The notes below the pieces were generated by a model that did not search any database, had not been told where the DNA came from, and saw only the letters and a list, made by a program, of their open reading frames with translations. The position numbers were made by a program, and so were the translations under genes. From Rhynchopus sp. YZ270_cl-10 (lineage: Eukaryota; Euglenozoa; Diplonemea; Diplonemida; Diplonemidae): a DNA stretch of 64,000 nt. Location of the stretch: the NCBI GenBank assembly GCA_964035575.1, contig OZ037883.1:1302001-1366000 (forward strand). Reading direction: 5' to 3'. This document shows positions 20,555 through 30,241 of this stretch, piece by piece; the first letter of the stretch is position 1, and every line of letters begins with the position of its first letter.

Positions 20555-20612
20555 GAAGGTGACACAGACGTGGAGAGGCTCTAACTGCATCTAATAAACG
20601 TTTTTTTTTTCT
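20555..20612 (+). repeat. Dispersed GAGAGG motif copy next to the rRNA fragment
   Basis: GGTGAAGGTGACACAGACGT, then GGAGAGGCTCTAAC, then TGCATCTAATAAACG and a long T run. The upstream 'gcgatcaaggtgaaag' resembles the flank of the copy at 3085. Confidence 0.6.
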
Positions 20613-20681
20613 TCCCCCCCCTTTTTTTTTGTGTTTTCATCCAGATGGCTGGCATCATGCAGCCAGACCTGTCTACCCAAC

Positions 20682-20766
20682 CCGCAGGAGTATCTGCCCT
20701 ATCAGCTTTTGACGGTAGTGTAGTGGACTACCGTGGCTGTGGGAATTAGGGTTCGATTCCGGAGAG
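20682..20766 (+). pseudogene. 18S (SSU) rRNA-derived fragment
   Basis: About 85 bases read like the conserved 5' region of eukaryotic 18S rRNA: TCTGCCCTATCAGCTTTTGA, the GGTAGTG...GGACTACC hairpin, then GGGAATTAGGGTTCGATTCC and GGAGAG. Relative to the 18S sequence I remember, the 'gacgggtaac' segment between GGCTGT and GGGAATT is missing and similarity ends after GGAGAG. It is therefore a fragment, not a functional rRNA gene. The tRNA-like B box here is simply this rRNA segment. Confidence 0.8.
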
Positions 20767-21387
20767 CCTAGAGGGCTCTACACCATTTTTTCAACTTTAC
20801 CATTCTCTTCAGATGTGTCTACAACGTGAGGAGTACATTCATCTGGGCAAGAGATTGGGAGGGGTTTTTCCTTTTTTGTAAGTAGAACACTATTGATTGT
20901 TTTGAGTTAATATTATTGAGCATATGTGCATTGCTCCGTTCCGCTGTCAACGAGAGCATGGACTTACCAACACGGTGGGGGGAGGGGGTGGGATTTTGAG
21001 ACGGTTCTTAGAGGCCCCCAAGAGAAAGGGGGAAAATATATTTAGTGGTGGGGAAGGGGAATGGGGGATTAACCAAGTTTTTTTCTTCTTCTTTGTAAAA
21101 TCACAAAAAAAAAAAAAAAAAATAGCTTCTCTCTCTTCCCAACCCCATACACCCCCCCTAACCCCAGTAGCAAGCCCTTAGGGGTGTTCTTACATACCCT
21201 GTTGTGTTTTTGTCTCTTAACCTACTCTGTGTACAAAATCAAAGGAAAAAAAAAAAATCTCTCCCTCTTTTTCTCATATATCCGGATTTCTAATGTGTGA
21301 GTTTTGTTTGAGCAGGGAGTAGTGGCACCTCCGATTTGCTGGATCTCCAGTTTGCAGGATGACGCGGACATTCGTGGATCCGGGTGC

Positions 21388-21540
21388 ATGGCAGCACAAA
21401 AGTCCAGTTGTGTTCCTAGACGAATATCACCTTCGTGTCGCACGCCACTGTCAGTGCTTGGATTTCTGTGTAAGACAGGTAATAGTCCTACCTGACGAGC
21501 TTCTCCCTACCCTCTTTGTACACCCAACACCTTTTTACAG
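21388..21540 (+). other. Candidate 5' exon and 62-bp intron of the LRR gene
   Basis: An acceptable GT-AG intron lies at 21479-21540 (gtaatagtcc ... cctttttacag), ending 2 bases before the LRR ATG. Its length matches the other introns here. If spliced in cis, an upstream ATG at 21388 reads through the junction in frame and adds about 32 residues before MTTASQ. If the acceptor is used in trans, translation starts at 21543. The sequence alone cannot decide. Confidence 0.45.
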
Positions 21541-21542
21541 AA

Positions 21543-23015
21543 ATGACCACAGCCTCTCAATATCGCTGCCACGATGGAAAGAGCGTTGAGGACATGTTGG
21601 CGGCACAGCTGAAACAGTTTGAGGGGGCACCGATCTTTCAGAAGACGACTCTCCCGCAGACCCATGGGACGGTCGAACTGGAGGACGAAGGGACCACCTT
21701 CACTGCACACAACTGCACCGGTCTCGAGGTGACGACGAAGTACGCAGGACACCAGCTCTCCGATCTTACTGACATGACGATACACGAAACGACGCTGAAC
21801 ACTACAGAATGCGGGGTGGTCGCAGGGTGGTTTGCGGACACACATCTGGACGACCTCGAAACGCTGGACCTTTCTTTTAGCACACTTCCTGCGGATGGGG
21901 TCAACCGCATTTTGAATGAGATAAAAGCAAGAAAAAAACGGTGTGCGCTGGAAATTCTGAAGCTCGACGGCTGCACCCGCCCGACTCAGGAGACAATCGA
22001 CTGCATTGCTGGCGCTTTGGCATCCGCACCTAACATTTTTGAAGTTTCTCTTGGATCACTCTTCATTGACGACGCTGACATCATTGGTGTCAGCCAAGGG
22101 TGTGTCAACTCTGACGGCATCACCACCTTGATATTAGACGACAACAGGATAGGACCCGAAGGCGCGCTACGACTGCGGGAGATGATGCGTGGCACATTCT
22201 CCCTCAAAACATTGGAGGTGAGCCACAACCGCTTAGTAGGAGAAGGTGCCGTGGCGCTGCTTGAATCACTCCCATTCGCTCCGCACGTCACCTCCCTGGG
22301 TCTAGGGGCAAACGGCATTCACACCCTTCCCGATATAAATGCAAGCTGTCTCGCAGATTCGCAGCTCCGCTCTCTCTCTCTCCGCGACAATTTTCTTGGT
22401 GTGCAAGGAACAATATCGTTATGTAATGTCCTTCGTGCCACCGAAAGCCTGACTGCTCTGTACCTTAATGGGAATAAATTGGGAAGTGACGGACTCTGCG
22501 TGCTTCTCGCTACCTTGGCAAACTCAGAAAACTCAATAAAATGTTTGGACATAAGCTCTAATGAGATTGGCCCTGGACAGGCCTGCATTGATTTGAGCCA
22601 ATTCATCGCGGATCCTGGATGCAAACTTCTCAAAATGGATTTATCCTATAACCCCATCGGCGATGACGGCCTCTTCATCCTGGACGAAGCCTTTCCAAAG
22701 GCAACGTCGCTACGGTTTATTGTGCTGCAAAACTGCGGGATAAAGGAGACCACCACTTATGAAGTGGAATTGACGCCAGCTTCTCCAGTACAACAGGTTC
22801 CGACCACCCCAGACAGTGAAGGCAACCCCGATGGCCATTCTGTCTGCAATTCAGATGTGAGTGGCGGTGCAGTGGGTGACGACGGTGACAACGTTCCCTT
22901 TCCGCTCCTCCCTACACCGGTCCTCCAAATAGACATCGATGAAGGAGAAGGAAGCGACGGCTCCGGATCAGAAGAGGACAGAGACGATTCGGTCAGCGAG
23001 AGTGATAATGATTGA
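21543..23015 (+). CDS. Leucine-rich repeat protein with acidic tail
   Basis: A 490-residue protein. After a ~100-residue N-terminal part, about eight leucine-rich repeats of the ribonuclease-inhibitor/NLR type can be read, for example LETLDLSFSTL, TTLILDDNRIGPEGA, LKTLEVSHNRLVGEGA, LRSLSLRDNFLGVQG, LTALYLNGNKLGSDG, IKCLDISSNEIGPG and LKMDLSYNPIGDDG, of about 28 residues each. Such repeats form a curved protein-binding surface. The last ~80 residues are rich in Asp, Glu and Ser with no known domain. There is no signal peptide or membrane segment, so it is probably intracellular. Partner unknown. The start is the ATG right after a 'tttttacag' acceptor; an in-frame upstream exon is possible (21388). 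Confidence 0.85.
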   Translation: MTTASQYRCHDGKSVEDMLAAQLKQFEGAPIFQKTTLPQTHGTVELEDEGTTFTAHNCTGLEVTTKYAGHQLSDLTDMTIHETTLNTTECGVVAGWFADTHLDDLETLDLSFSTLPADGVNRILNEIKARKKRCALEILKLDGCTRPTQETIDCIAGALASAPNIFEVSLGSLFIDDADIIGVSQGCVNSDGITTLILDDNRIGPEGALRLREMMRGTFSLKTLEVSHNRLVGEGAVALLESLPFAPHVTSLGLGANGIHTLPDINASCLADSQLRSLSLRDNFLGVQGTISLCNVLRATESLTALYLNGNKLGSDGLCVLLATLANSENSIKCLDISSNEIGPGQACIDLSQFIADPGCKLLKMDLSYNPIGDDGLFILDEAFPKATSLRFIVLQNCGIKETTTYEVELTPASPVQQVPTTPDSEGNPDGHSVCNSDVSGGAVGDDGDNVPFPLLPTPVLQIDIDEGEGSDGSGSEEDRDDSVSESDND

Positions 23016-23268
23016 GGAGGAGGAGGGGGAAAGGGAAGGGGAGGAGAGGGGACTCCACTGGGGTGGTCAGGGGAGGGGGGGGGAAAGTCAAAGGGAAGGC
23101 TTTTTCCATTGTTCCTTTAAAATATAAGGAGAATTTTAAAAAAGTACCCCCATTTTTTTTTAGCAAAGAAAACACCTAGCTCCAGTAGGGGGGAGAGGAG
23201 AGGACGCACTGCCTATCTACACCCTTCTCTTCGACCCCCCTTGCCCTCTTTTTTTTTTTTTCCTTCTC

Positions 23269-23308
23269 AAGGGTGACTAAGCAAAAACGAGAAGGCTTAG
23301 GACATATC
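23269..23308 (+). repeat. GAGAGG motif copy interrupted by the hAT element
   Basis: AAGGGTGACTAAGC, then AAAAACGAGAAG, then GCTTAGGACATATC. CTAAGC/GCTTAG gives a perfect 6-bp stem. The copy stops at the target-site duplication GACATATC; its continuation would resume after 29115 (cagagatttatata). Confidence 0.7.
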
Positions 23309-23529
23309 CAGGGTATTAGGGTGGTTAAAAAAACTGGTTTTGAAAACCAGTTTTTCCAAAAACTGGTTTGGGAAGGCCCATTATTCCAATCCATGTTACA
23401 ATGTAACAATGGGGGGGGGGGGGGGGGGGGGGGTCTGGGGGCGGGAATTTTGTTACTTAGGATGGAATATTTTTTTTTTTCAACGGTACAAATTGGGGTC
23501 GGAAATTTTTTTTGACCAATTTTTGCCCA

Positions 23530-23784
23530 CAAAAAATCGAAAAAAAAAATTTTTTTTTTCCGATTCTCGGGAGACTGTGTGTGCTGTGATGGGGTCATTT
23601 TGCGCTGAGAAATGAGTTTTTTTGGCCTAAAATGCATGTGTCAGTTTTGGGTGTATTTTCACCTAAAAACTGACACATGCATTTTAGGCCAAAAAAACTC
23701 ATTTCTCAGCGCAAAATGACCCCATCACAGCACGCACAGTCTCCCGAGAATCGGAAAAAAAATTTTTTTTTTTTTGATTTTTTG
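23530..23784. repeat. Fold-back element, ~120-bp arms
   Basis: Left arm 23530-23653 and right arm 23659-23784 are near-perfect inverted copies around a ~5-base loop (centre 'gtgtattttcacc'). The arms include ATGCATTTTAGGCC and GATGGGGTCATTTTGCGC. No coding capacity; transcribed, it would form a long hairpin. Confidence 0.9.
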
Positions 23785-24015
23785 CAGGGTTCTAGCTCAG
23801 AAGAAAAAAAAAAGAAACGGAAAAGGTGGCTCAAAAAAAAAATTTCTGCGCTTCGCGCGCAGGGATTACGCAGCTCCCCCAAAAATAAAAAAAGTACGTA
23901 TGGATTTTCAACACGTACAATTCTAAGCAAAAACAATTAAAAACCGCTGGTTTGCGCTCTCCCTGGCAAAGTTGGTTGAGAAGGGCTGTGAAAGTTCGAA
24001 GAACTGGAGAAATCA

Positions 24016-24193
24016 TCAGTCATGGCATCCAAATGTTCCTGGCGAAGCCACGGTACGCAACATTTTTAAAAAATCTTGACATAAAATGGCACTTTCGTTG
24101 GTAACTGTGGTCCAGTTCCGTAAACTTTACTTCCATATTTTGCTAAAACGAAAGTTTCTAGCGAAGCCACGGTACGCAACATTTCTAAAAATT
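24016..24193 (+). repeat. GCGAAGCCACGGTACGCAAC repeat, two copies
   Basis: GCGAAGCCACGGTACGCAAC plus flanks occurs at about 24043-24062 and about 24161-24180. The longer first copy (24016-24095) matches 51414-51490 over about 75 bases, including 'ataaaatggcact'. A third weak relative (GCGCACGGTACGCTAC) lies at about 24249. Confidence 0.7.
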
Positions 24194-24811
24194 GCGCTTA
24201 AAATTGCCTATTATGTCATGGGAAGGGTGTATTGCAATCTAGCGCCGCAGGCGCACGGTACGCTACTTTTTTCTTTCGCCATGCTGCATGCTCCTTTTCC
24301 GGTAAAATAGAAAATTGTCTCCTACAAATAGAATTCTGTAGGGGGTAGGTGAGAGCTGGGGGCGGAGCCCCACTCCTCACCTACCCCACCCCAGCCCCAA
24401 TCCAAAACCCAAATTACCTACGTATGGACACGTATGGATTCCACCTTTTCAAAAACAATTCACGTATGGATTTCCATACGTTCCACACGTGGAGCGTAAT
24501 CCCTGTTCGCGCGGAAAAATTGACCACGCCAAGTCGCTGTTTTTAACAGCAAAGGGGACTGGCTGACGACACTGAGGACCTCCTTGGCCAACCGGTTTTT
24601 TGCACCGTGTAAAAAAAAACCCAAAAAAAAAAAAAAGAACGGAAAAGGTGGGCCACCTTTTCCGTTCTACTGAGCTAGGACCCTGTTTTTTGTGGGTGGG
24701 AAAATTTTTTCGGACCCCCCCTTAGGTTTTGTACAGGGCCCCCCCTGTAACTTAGGGGGGAAACCGTGATTCCCAAAAATTTTTTTGCTCGTTGGGGGGG
24801 GGGGGGGGGGT

Positions 24812-25990
24812 AGGGGGTACGACTCCAGCCATTTTTTGCGCACGGAAAATTCATTTGGCATTATCTGGTCATCTCCAAGGCAACTGCGGGTGAAAAACAC
24901 CCTCAGAGTGGGTCACAGGGGGCCTGTGGGTCGAAAAACGACCCAGAAGCCACCCCAGAATACAAAAAAATGGAAAAAAATAGTGAAAAAACGGCTTTTT
25001 TCACGTTTTGGCCACTTTGGGCAAAATAGCGATTTTTCGAGAAAAAAATCAAAAACCGGGATATTTTTTGACATCACAAAGCCTCCTTTGGCACAAATAT
25101 ACCCCAAAAGTGGCCTGTGAGTCCATTCCAACCTGTTTTGGACATATTTGACACTTTTGGAAGTGTTTTTAGGTCAAAAAAATGCCCAAGACGTCCCCAA
25201 GACATCCCCAAGACACTTTGCACACCCCCTGTTACGGTCATATTTTTTTCGTTTTTTTGCCTGAAACCCCCAAAATACCCCTCCTGGACCCCACATAGTC
25301 CCGAATATCCATCACACACCCACTCAGAGTGAGTAGAAGCACCCCAAAAAAAATATTTTTTAAAGCCCTAAAATTGTGCTTCAGTTTCGGCAGCATCCAT
25401 GTTGAAGTTGAAGGGCTTTAAAAAATATTTTTTTTGGGGTGCTTCTACTCACTCTGAGTGGGTGTGTGATGGATATTCGGGACTATGTGGGGTCCGGGAG
25501 GGGTATTTTGGGGGTTTCAGGCAAAAAAACGAAAAAAATATGACCGTAACAGGGGGTGTGCAAAGTGTCTTGGGGATGTCTTGGGGACGTCTTGGGCATT
25601 TTTTTGACCTAAAAACACCAAAAAAACACTTCCAAAAGTGTCAAATATGTCCAAAACAGGTTGGAATGGACTCACAGGCCACTTTTGGGGTATATTTGTG
25701 CCAAAGGAGGCTTTGTGATGTCAAAAAATATCCCGGTTTTTGATTTTTTTCTCGAAAAATCGCTATTTTGCCCAAAGTGGCCAAAACGTGAAAAAAGCCG
25801 TTTTTTCACTATTTTTTTCCATTTTTTTGTATTCTGGGGTGGCTTCTGGGTCGTTTTTCGACCCACAGGCCCCCTGTGACCCACTCTGAGGGTGTTTTTC
25901 ACCCGCAGTTGCCTTGGAGATGGCCAGATAATGCCAAATGAATTTTCCGTGCGTTTGGTCCCAGCCAAAATGGCTGGAGTCGTATCCCCT
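24812..25990. repeat. Long inverted repeat, ~560-580-bp arms
   Basis: Left arm ends at 25369 and right arm begins at 25412, with a 42-base spacer containing 'gcttcagtttcggcagcatc'. The arms are almost identical; the right one carries a short extra segment (ttggtcccagcca) near its outer end. G runs flank both outer ends. Readable frames in the arms are mirror images of each other and do not resemble a protein family. This is a fold-back transposon or a head-to-head duplication inside the hAT element. Confidence 0.9.
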
Positions 25991-26021
25991 AGGGGGGGGG
26001 GGGGGGTAGGGGGGGTCACAA

Positions 26022-26250
26022 CACGACGGTGAAGTAACGGGTGTTACAAGTGGAGTTACAAGTGAGTTACATGTAACTTTTGTTACATGTAACTCACTTG
26101 TAACTCACTTGTAACCCACCAGTTACAACCTGATTTTGCCTGTAATTCATGTATCCCACTTGTAACTCACTTGTAACTCACTTGTAACGGTTTTTCACTT
26201 GTAACGTTACATGTAACTTCACTTGTAATGTACTATACTTCACCGTCGTG
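26022..26250. mobile_element. MITE, CACGACGGTGAAGTA family, copy 2 (different core)
   Basis: A 15-bp perfect terminal inverted repeat, CACGACGGTGAAGTA. The core differs from the other two copies: it is built from repeated GTAACTCACTT units that themselves form a palindrome (ACAAGTGAGTTACATGTAAC). It is nested in the hAT element. Confidence 0.85.
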
Positions 26251-26394
26251 AAGGGGAGGACACTGCACTTTTTCAGGATTTTTTAATTCTACGCGCAGCG
26301 CAGTGTCCGACCCCACAAGTCACTACCCAAGACCCCCCGGAAAACGTCCTGGAGGCCCGAAAATACCAAAAATAGTGACCAGAAGTGACCAGAA

Positions 26395-27480
26395 AATCAA
26401 AATTCCGAAAAAAAAAAAGGGGTCGTGGGACAGGGTTTGTACCTTGCCTATTCCTATTTTTTAGCACATAAACGAGATATGGTCATGGCAACAGCCCATG
26501 ACTCATATTTTAGGAAGTAAATGACACATCTCGACTAATATCATCTAATTGCGTTTGAATACAGCCAAAAGAAGACAAGACGGTCACCTGGCATTTGTAT
26601 TTTGTGGGTCGTAATGACCCATCACTACACACGCTTAGGTACCCACACCATTAATAGGCCAGGGAGTGATCAATTTAGGGAGGAAAATTAGTCGGGTGTA
26701 AATTATCGAGCAGATCTGCCGTCACTGCCTCACCCGGTCCCTCAGGGTACCTTCCCTTGAAAAAAAAAACACCTCGTATGACTTTCCAGATATTGCGATG
26801 CCCAATTCCCCCCTTGGTTTTGCAGTTCAGCCTTCAATAGCCCTGTACTAGACACGTATATAGGTATCCAGTAATAGACTCGACTACAGCACCACCCCGC
26901 ATCTGCCTCGTCTTCTTTATCTTCTTCAGACCCCACGCTCATATTATTGTGGGAGGAAAGAGACATCCCTCGTGGATACAGCCAGGCACGCCACAATATA
27001 CAGCGGCAAGAGTGGGGTGTCCACAGCCCACAAGGGCAAGGAACGCCGTATTGGGAACTTACGCACACTGCTCCAATGTGGCAAGGCCAGACTGCTTGAC
27101 GACAAGTCGTACGCAATGACCCGCGAGGAGGACGCGTGGGAGGCCCAATACCACACACGTCACTTTCCTCCCCTTTTCGCGTGTTTTCTTAAACCCAATC
27201 TCCCCAGGGCTTGCAGAATCGCCTCTGAGGACACCTTCAGCAGGCCCATTCCACAGTGGATACGGCGCTTTGCCTTTGCTGCCATTCCACTGCGTCTACA
27301 CAAGGATTTTAGAGCGGACTTGGCGTAGAACTGCAAATCCAGTGCCCCCGGCACTTTTCCCACCCTCTCAACGCCTTCCAACGGTGTTTTTAATGGGTTT
27401 TGATTGCACCCCGATTTGCAAGGTGCCAAAGTACAAACCCTGTCCCAGGCCGTTTTTTTTTTTTTGAAAATTTCGAATTA
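26395..27480. mobile_element. Possible nested element with GGGACAGGGTTTGTAC ends
   Basis: GGGACAGGGTTTGTAC (about 26427-26442) reappears inverted (GTACAAACCCTGTCCC at about 27431-27446), with adjoining T/A-rich sequence also mirrored. About 1 kb lies between. The interior contains a coding-like open stretch on the + strand from 26972 to 27328 (no ATG start; includes GNLRTLLQCGKARLLDD) that I cannot assign. The boundaries are uncertain and no target duplication was found. Confidence 0.4.
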
Positions 27481-27636
27481 GACCCCCACAAGTGCTCAGA
27501 AGTGTCCAAAACCAGGCGGAATTGAATTGTAGGTCACCCGGGGACCATATTTTCTGGTTTTTCAGGGTGATGTCCATTTTTTTCTCAAAAAAATTTTTTT
27601 TTTGGTCAGGGTCCTCACTTTTAACATGGGATGTGA

Positions 27637-28475
27637 CCCCCCCTAGGCATACTGTGCAGGCGAGCCGTTTTTAGGCGAGTTTTTCGTTTTCCTGATTTTC
27701 AGGAAAAACTCGCCAAAAACTCGCCCTACTCGCCCATTACTCGCCTATTACTCGCCAAAACTCGCCAAAAACTCGCCTAAACTCGCCTAAACTCGCCCCA
27801 ATTTGGGTGCAAATCCTGGTGCACATACGCACCTTGGGGGTGAAAATGTGCACCAGGATGTGAAAATGGAGGGCGGGGGTGACTGATGACAACATGCCAC
27901 TCGAAAACACAAAAAAATTGAAATTGTGTCACTTGTACGTCTAAAGGCAACCATGTCACGGCAGTGGCTGACAGGCATGTATGTAAACATTTGCTCCAGG
28001 GGAAGATCCAGGCGTGCCATAGATCCCGGGGGACAAGACGTGCTACAATCCGGAGGATGACGAAGACATGAGCCGGGGCTACACTCGCTATACAACAATG
28101 TCCTCGCCATGCCGGTAAATGGCAACCCTGCAGGCCACCCCTTGGCGGTACTCCCCCACGACTACATCGCACCCATCTGTGCAAGCTTCATGGATCCGCA
28201 GAAGCTACAGCTGGACTGGTGGTACTGGTTGTGGAAGCCTACAAAGCAAACTGTAGAGGTCTTGTTCAAGTGGAACGAAAAAAATTTTCTCTTCAAAACT
28301 CAAATTTCCCTCATATTTTCGTGTGTACACTTTTCCCAAGGTAAAATCCCTACCAAAAAAAAAACTCGCCAAAACTCGCCCCCCAAAAATAGGCGAGTTT
28401 TAGGCGAGTTTTTGGCGAGTAGGCGAGTTTTTTTTACTCGCCCGCACAGTATGCCTAGGGGGGGGGGGGGGGGGG
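27637..28475. mobile_element. Nested TIR element with GGCGAG-rich termini
   Basis: The left end CCCCTAGGCATACTGTGC plus GGCGAG (27640-27667) is mirrored at the right end (28438-28462, CTCGCCCGCACAGTATGC then CTAGGGG). The first ~150 and last ~80 bases are dense in ACTCGCC/GGCGAGT units. The middle (about 28109-28290) has a short coding-like stretch on the + strand (PHDYIAPICASFMDPQKLQL) that could be a relic of a captured exon. No full protein. Confidence 0.65.
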
Positions 28476-28709
28476 TTTGGACCCCATTTCAAGTAACATT
28501 GTAACATGGATTGGAATAATGGGCCTTCCCTTTTCAAAAAAAAAAAAAAACAGAGAAATCTGGAGGGGAAAAAAAACCCGACACTTTTCACCAGGCCTTT
28601 CTGTAAATGTCGTCCCCAGATTAGGGCGGACTCGATTTTTTTTTCCCGCCTGGTAGAACCGTGGTTGAACCACGGGAGTGCCTTTGTGAAATGGCTGTTC
28701 CTTGATTTT

Positions 28710-28864
28710 TTTTTGCCTGCGGCGCCATTTTTCAGTTTTTGCTCCGCAAAAAAGGGTTCGTTGAGTGGCTCTGTGGTGTAAAAAGCTACATTTTTACACC
28801 GTACCCTCAAAATTTTTCGCCTGCGGCGCCTTTTATATTATTTTTTTGCTCCGCAAAAAAAAAA
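28710..28864 (+). repeat. ~155-bp direct repeat, copy inside the hAT element
   Basis: Runs from GCCTGCGGCGCCATTTTTC through AAAAAAGGGTTCGTTGAGTG and TTTTTACACCGTACCC to TTTTTTTGCTCCGCAAAAAA. A second, diverged copy lies outside the hAT element at 29289-29443. Confidence 0.8.
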
Positions 28865-29115
28865 TACCGTCCCTATGTTCCCAATGGTCAGGCAGCGCCG
28901 AAAAATATTTTGAGCAAAAAACAAACTGACCTCCCCAATCTTGAAATCTGGATTCCTGGATAAGACACTGACCCCACCCCGAAAAACCCGAAAAAGGTGA
29001 CTGTGTCCGTCAACGGTGGAGGTTTTCGCCGGAAAAACTAGTTTTCGCCACCCAGGAGAGAAAACCAGAAAAACCAGTTTTTTCCGGAATTTTGGATTTT
29101 CACCCTAATACCCTG

Positions 29116-30241
29116 GACATATCCAGAGATTTATATACCATAGTAGAACTGAGGCTGAACCTCAGTTTTGAAAAAAAAAAAAAACTTTTGCAGATTTGGA
29201 GAAAAAGTTTTTTGCACTTTTTGGGGAACTGGGTTGCTGATCGCACCATGAAATCCCGTACCATACAGGCTGTACCCAATTTTTTTTTGCCTGCGGAGCC
29301 ATTTTTCCTTTTTTGCTCCGCAAAAAAGGGTTCGTTGAGTGACTCTGTCGTGTAAAAGGCTAGATTTTTACACCGTACCCCAATTTTTTTTCGCCTGCGC
29401 GGCGCCATATTATAATATTTTTTTTTGCTTCGCAAAAAAAAAAATTTGAGTTACGTCCTGATATGGGTGAAAATTGCATCCGGGTGCCCTTTTGTGCACT
29501 CCTCCTGAAGGGGTGAAAGGTGCTGTGAATGCTACCCTGCGTGCTGGAGTCAGGCATAGTGCACGTGTGGAGGGGCCTGCTGGAGCCCTAGCCAGTGAAG
29601 CCCCCTGGGCTAGTACAATGATGATACTTCAATCTTAAGTCCATTTCTTCAAAAAAGCCCCTCCGTGCCTCCAGGCCCCTCAGGAATAGCAACCTCACTT
29701 TTTTTGCACTTTTGGTAAGGAAAAAAATCGTATATAAATCCCTGGACATATCTTTACAAAAAAAAAAAAAAAATCTGTTTTTTCTTTTTACTGCCTGCAT
29801 TCCCGCCGGTTTCCTGGTAAGGCGTTTTGCACCGGTTTCCCCCCAATTTATTGCACTCAATTCCTTTTTTGAATACCCTTTTCTGTGAACCCCCTTCCCT
29901 TACCCCAAGCCAATTTATAAGACCTCCTCCCCCTGTTTAGCGGTACATTCTATCAAATGGACGTTTTTGCCCAACCGGACTCTCCGTCACACAGGCCTAA
30001 TTACCCTGTGTTTGCAATGATCCCCATTCATCTGATGAGTGCATAAGCGGGAGTAGCACACATATCAGATAAACCACGAAATGGATGTAAGGCTGCATGG
30101 TTGGGTGTCCACCCACGGTACAGCCGGTCATACCAAGGTAGACTGTTCACGAGAGGGCTTTGCATTTCAACTCAACCTTTATTTACCCCCTTTCTGCACC
30201 TCTCTCAACCTCTCCCATTCCAGACACAACACAACAGCACA
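29116..30241. other. Intergenic region after the hAT element
   Basis: No gene recognised. Holds the second copy of the 155-bp repeat (29289-29443), the start of a longer repeat shared with 55462-55560 (30067 onward) and a GAGAGG motif variant (30133-30185). The last 60 bases are the pyrimidine-rich leader of metacaspase 1, ending in 'cccattccag'. Confidence 0.5.
30067..30185 (+). repeat. Composite repeat ending in a GAGAGG motif variant
   Basis: Starts CAGATAAACCACGAAATGGA, continues through TTGGGTGTCCACCCACGGTA and CCAAGGTA, and ends with the motif GACTGTTCACGAGAGGGC then TTTGCATTTCAA. The 5' portion matches 55462-55545 and part matches 362-405. It lies 60-170 bases before the metacaspase 1 ATG, so it may contain its promoter or leader. 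Confidence 0.6.

Larger units (their letters stand above)
19984..21387. other. Intergenic region between giant gene and LRR gene
   Basis: No gene seen. Contains two GAGAGG motif copies (20103, 20555), the 18S-like fragment (20682-20766) and A/T homopolymers. The phrase 'gatggctggcatc' just before the rRNA-like part (20645) also occurs at about 4389, again close to GAGAGG motif copies. Confidence 0.55.
23309..29115. mobile_element. hAT-type DNA element with nested insertions (non-autonomous)
   Basis: The ends are inverted repeats CAGGGTATTAGGGTG (23309-23323) and its complement (29101-29115). Both are flanked by the same 8 bases, GACATATC (23301-23308 and 29116-29123). A CAGGG-type terminus with an 8-bp target duplication is the hallmark of the hAT superfamily. 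Subterminal sequence is mirrored too: 'ccattattccaatccatgtt' near 23380 recurs reversed near 28510, and an ACTGGTTTT block lies inside each end. No intact transposase is visible, so it is probably a non-autonomous carrier enlarged by later insertions (23530-23784, 24812-25990, 26022-26250, 27637-28475). Confidence 0.8.

Noticed and set aside
20735-20765. tRNA-like B box (GGTTCGATTCC)
   Set aside because: It belongs to the 18S rRNA-like fragment; no acceptor stem, anticodon arm or A box at tRNA spacing.
24785-26019. Mirror-image ~110-codon frames in the two arms of the long palindrome
   Set aside because: They are the same sequence read on opposite strands, rich in Lys/Phe from A/T runs, with no family resemblance.
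23309-29115. Retroelement or virus-like origin for the large element
   Set aside because: No reverse transcriptase, integrase, capsid or long terminal direct repeat seen; the terminal inverted repeats and 8-bp duplication fit a hAT DNA transposon.
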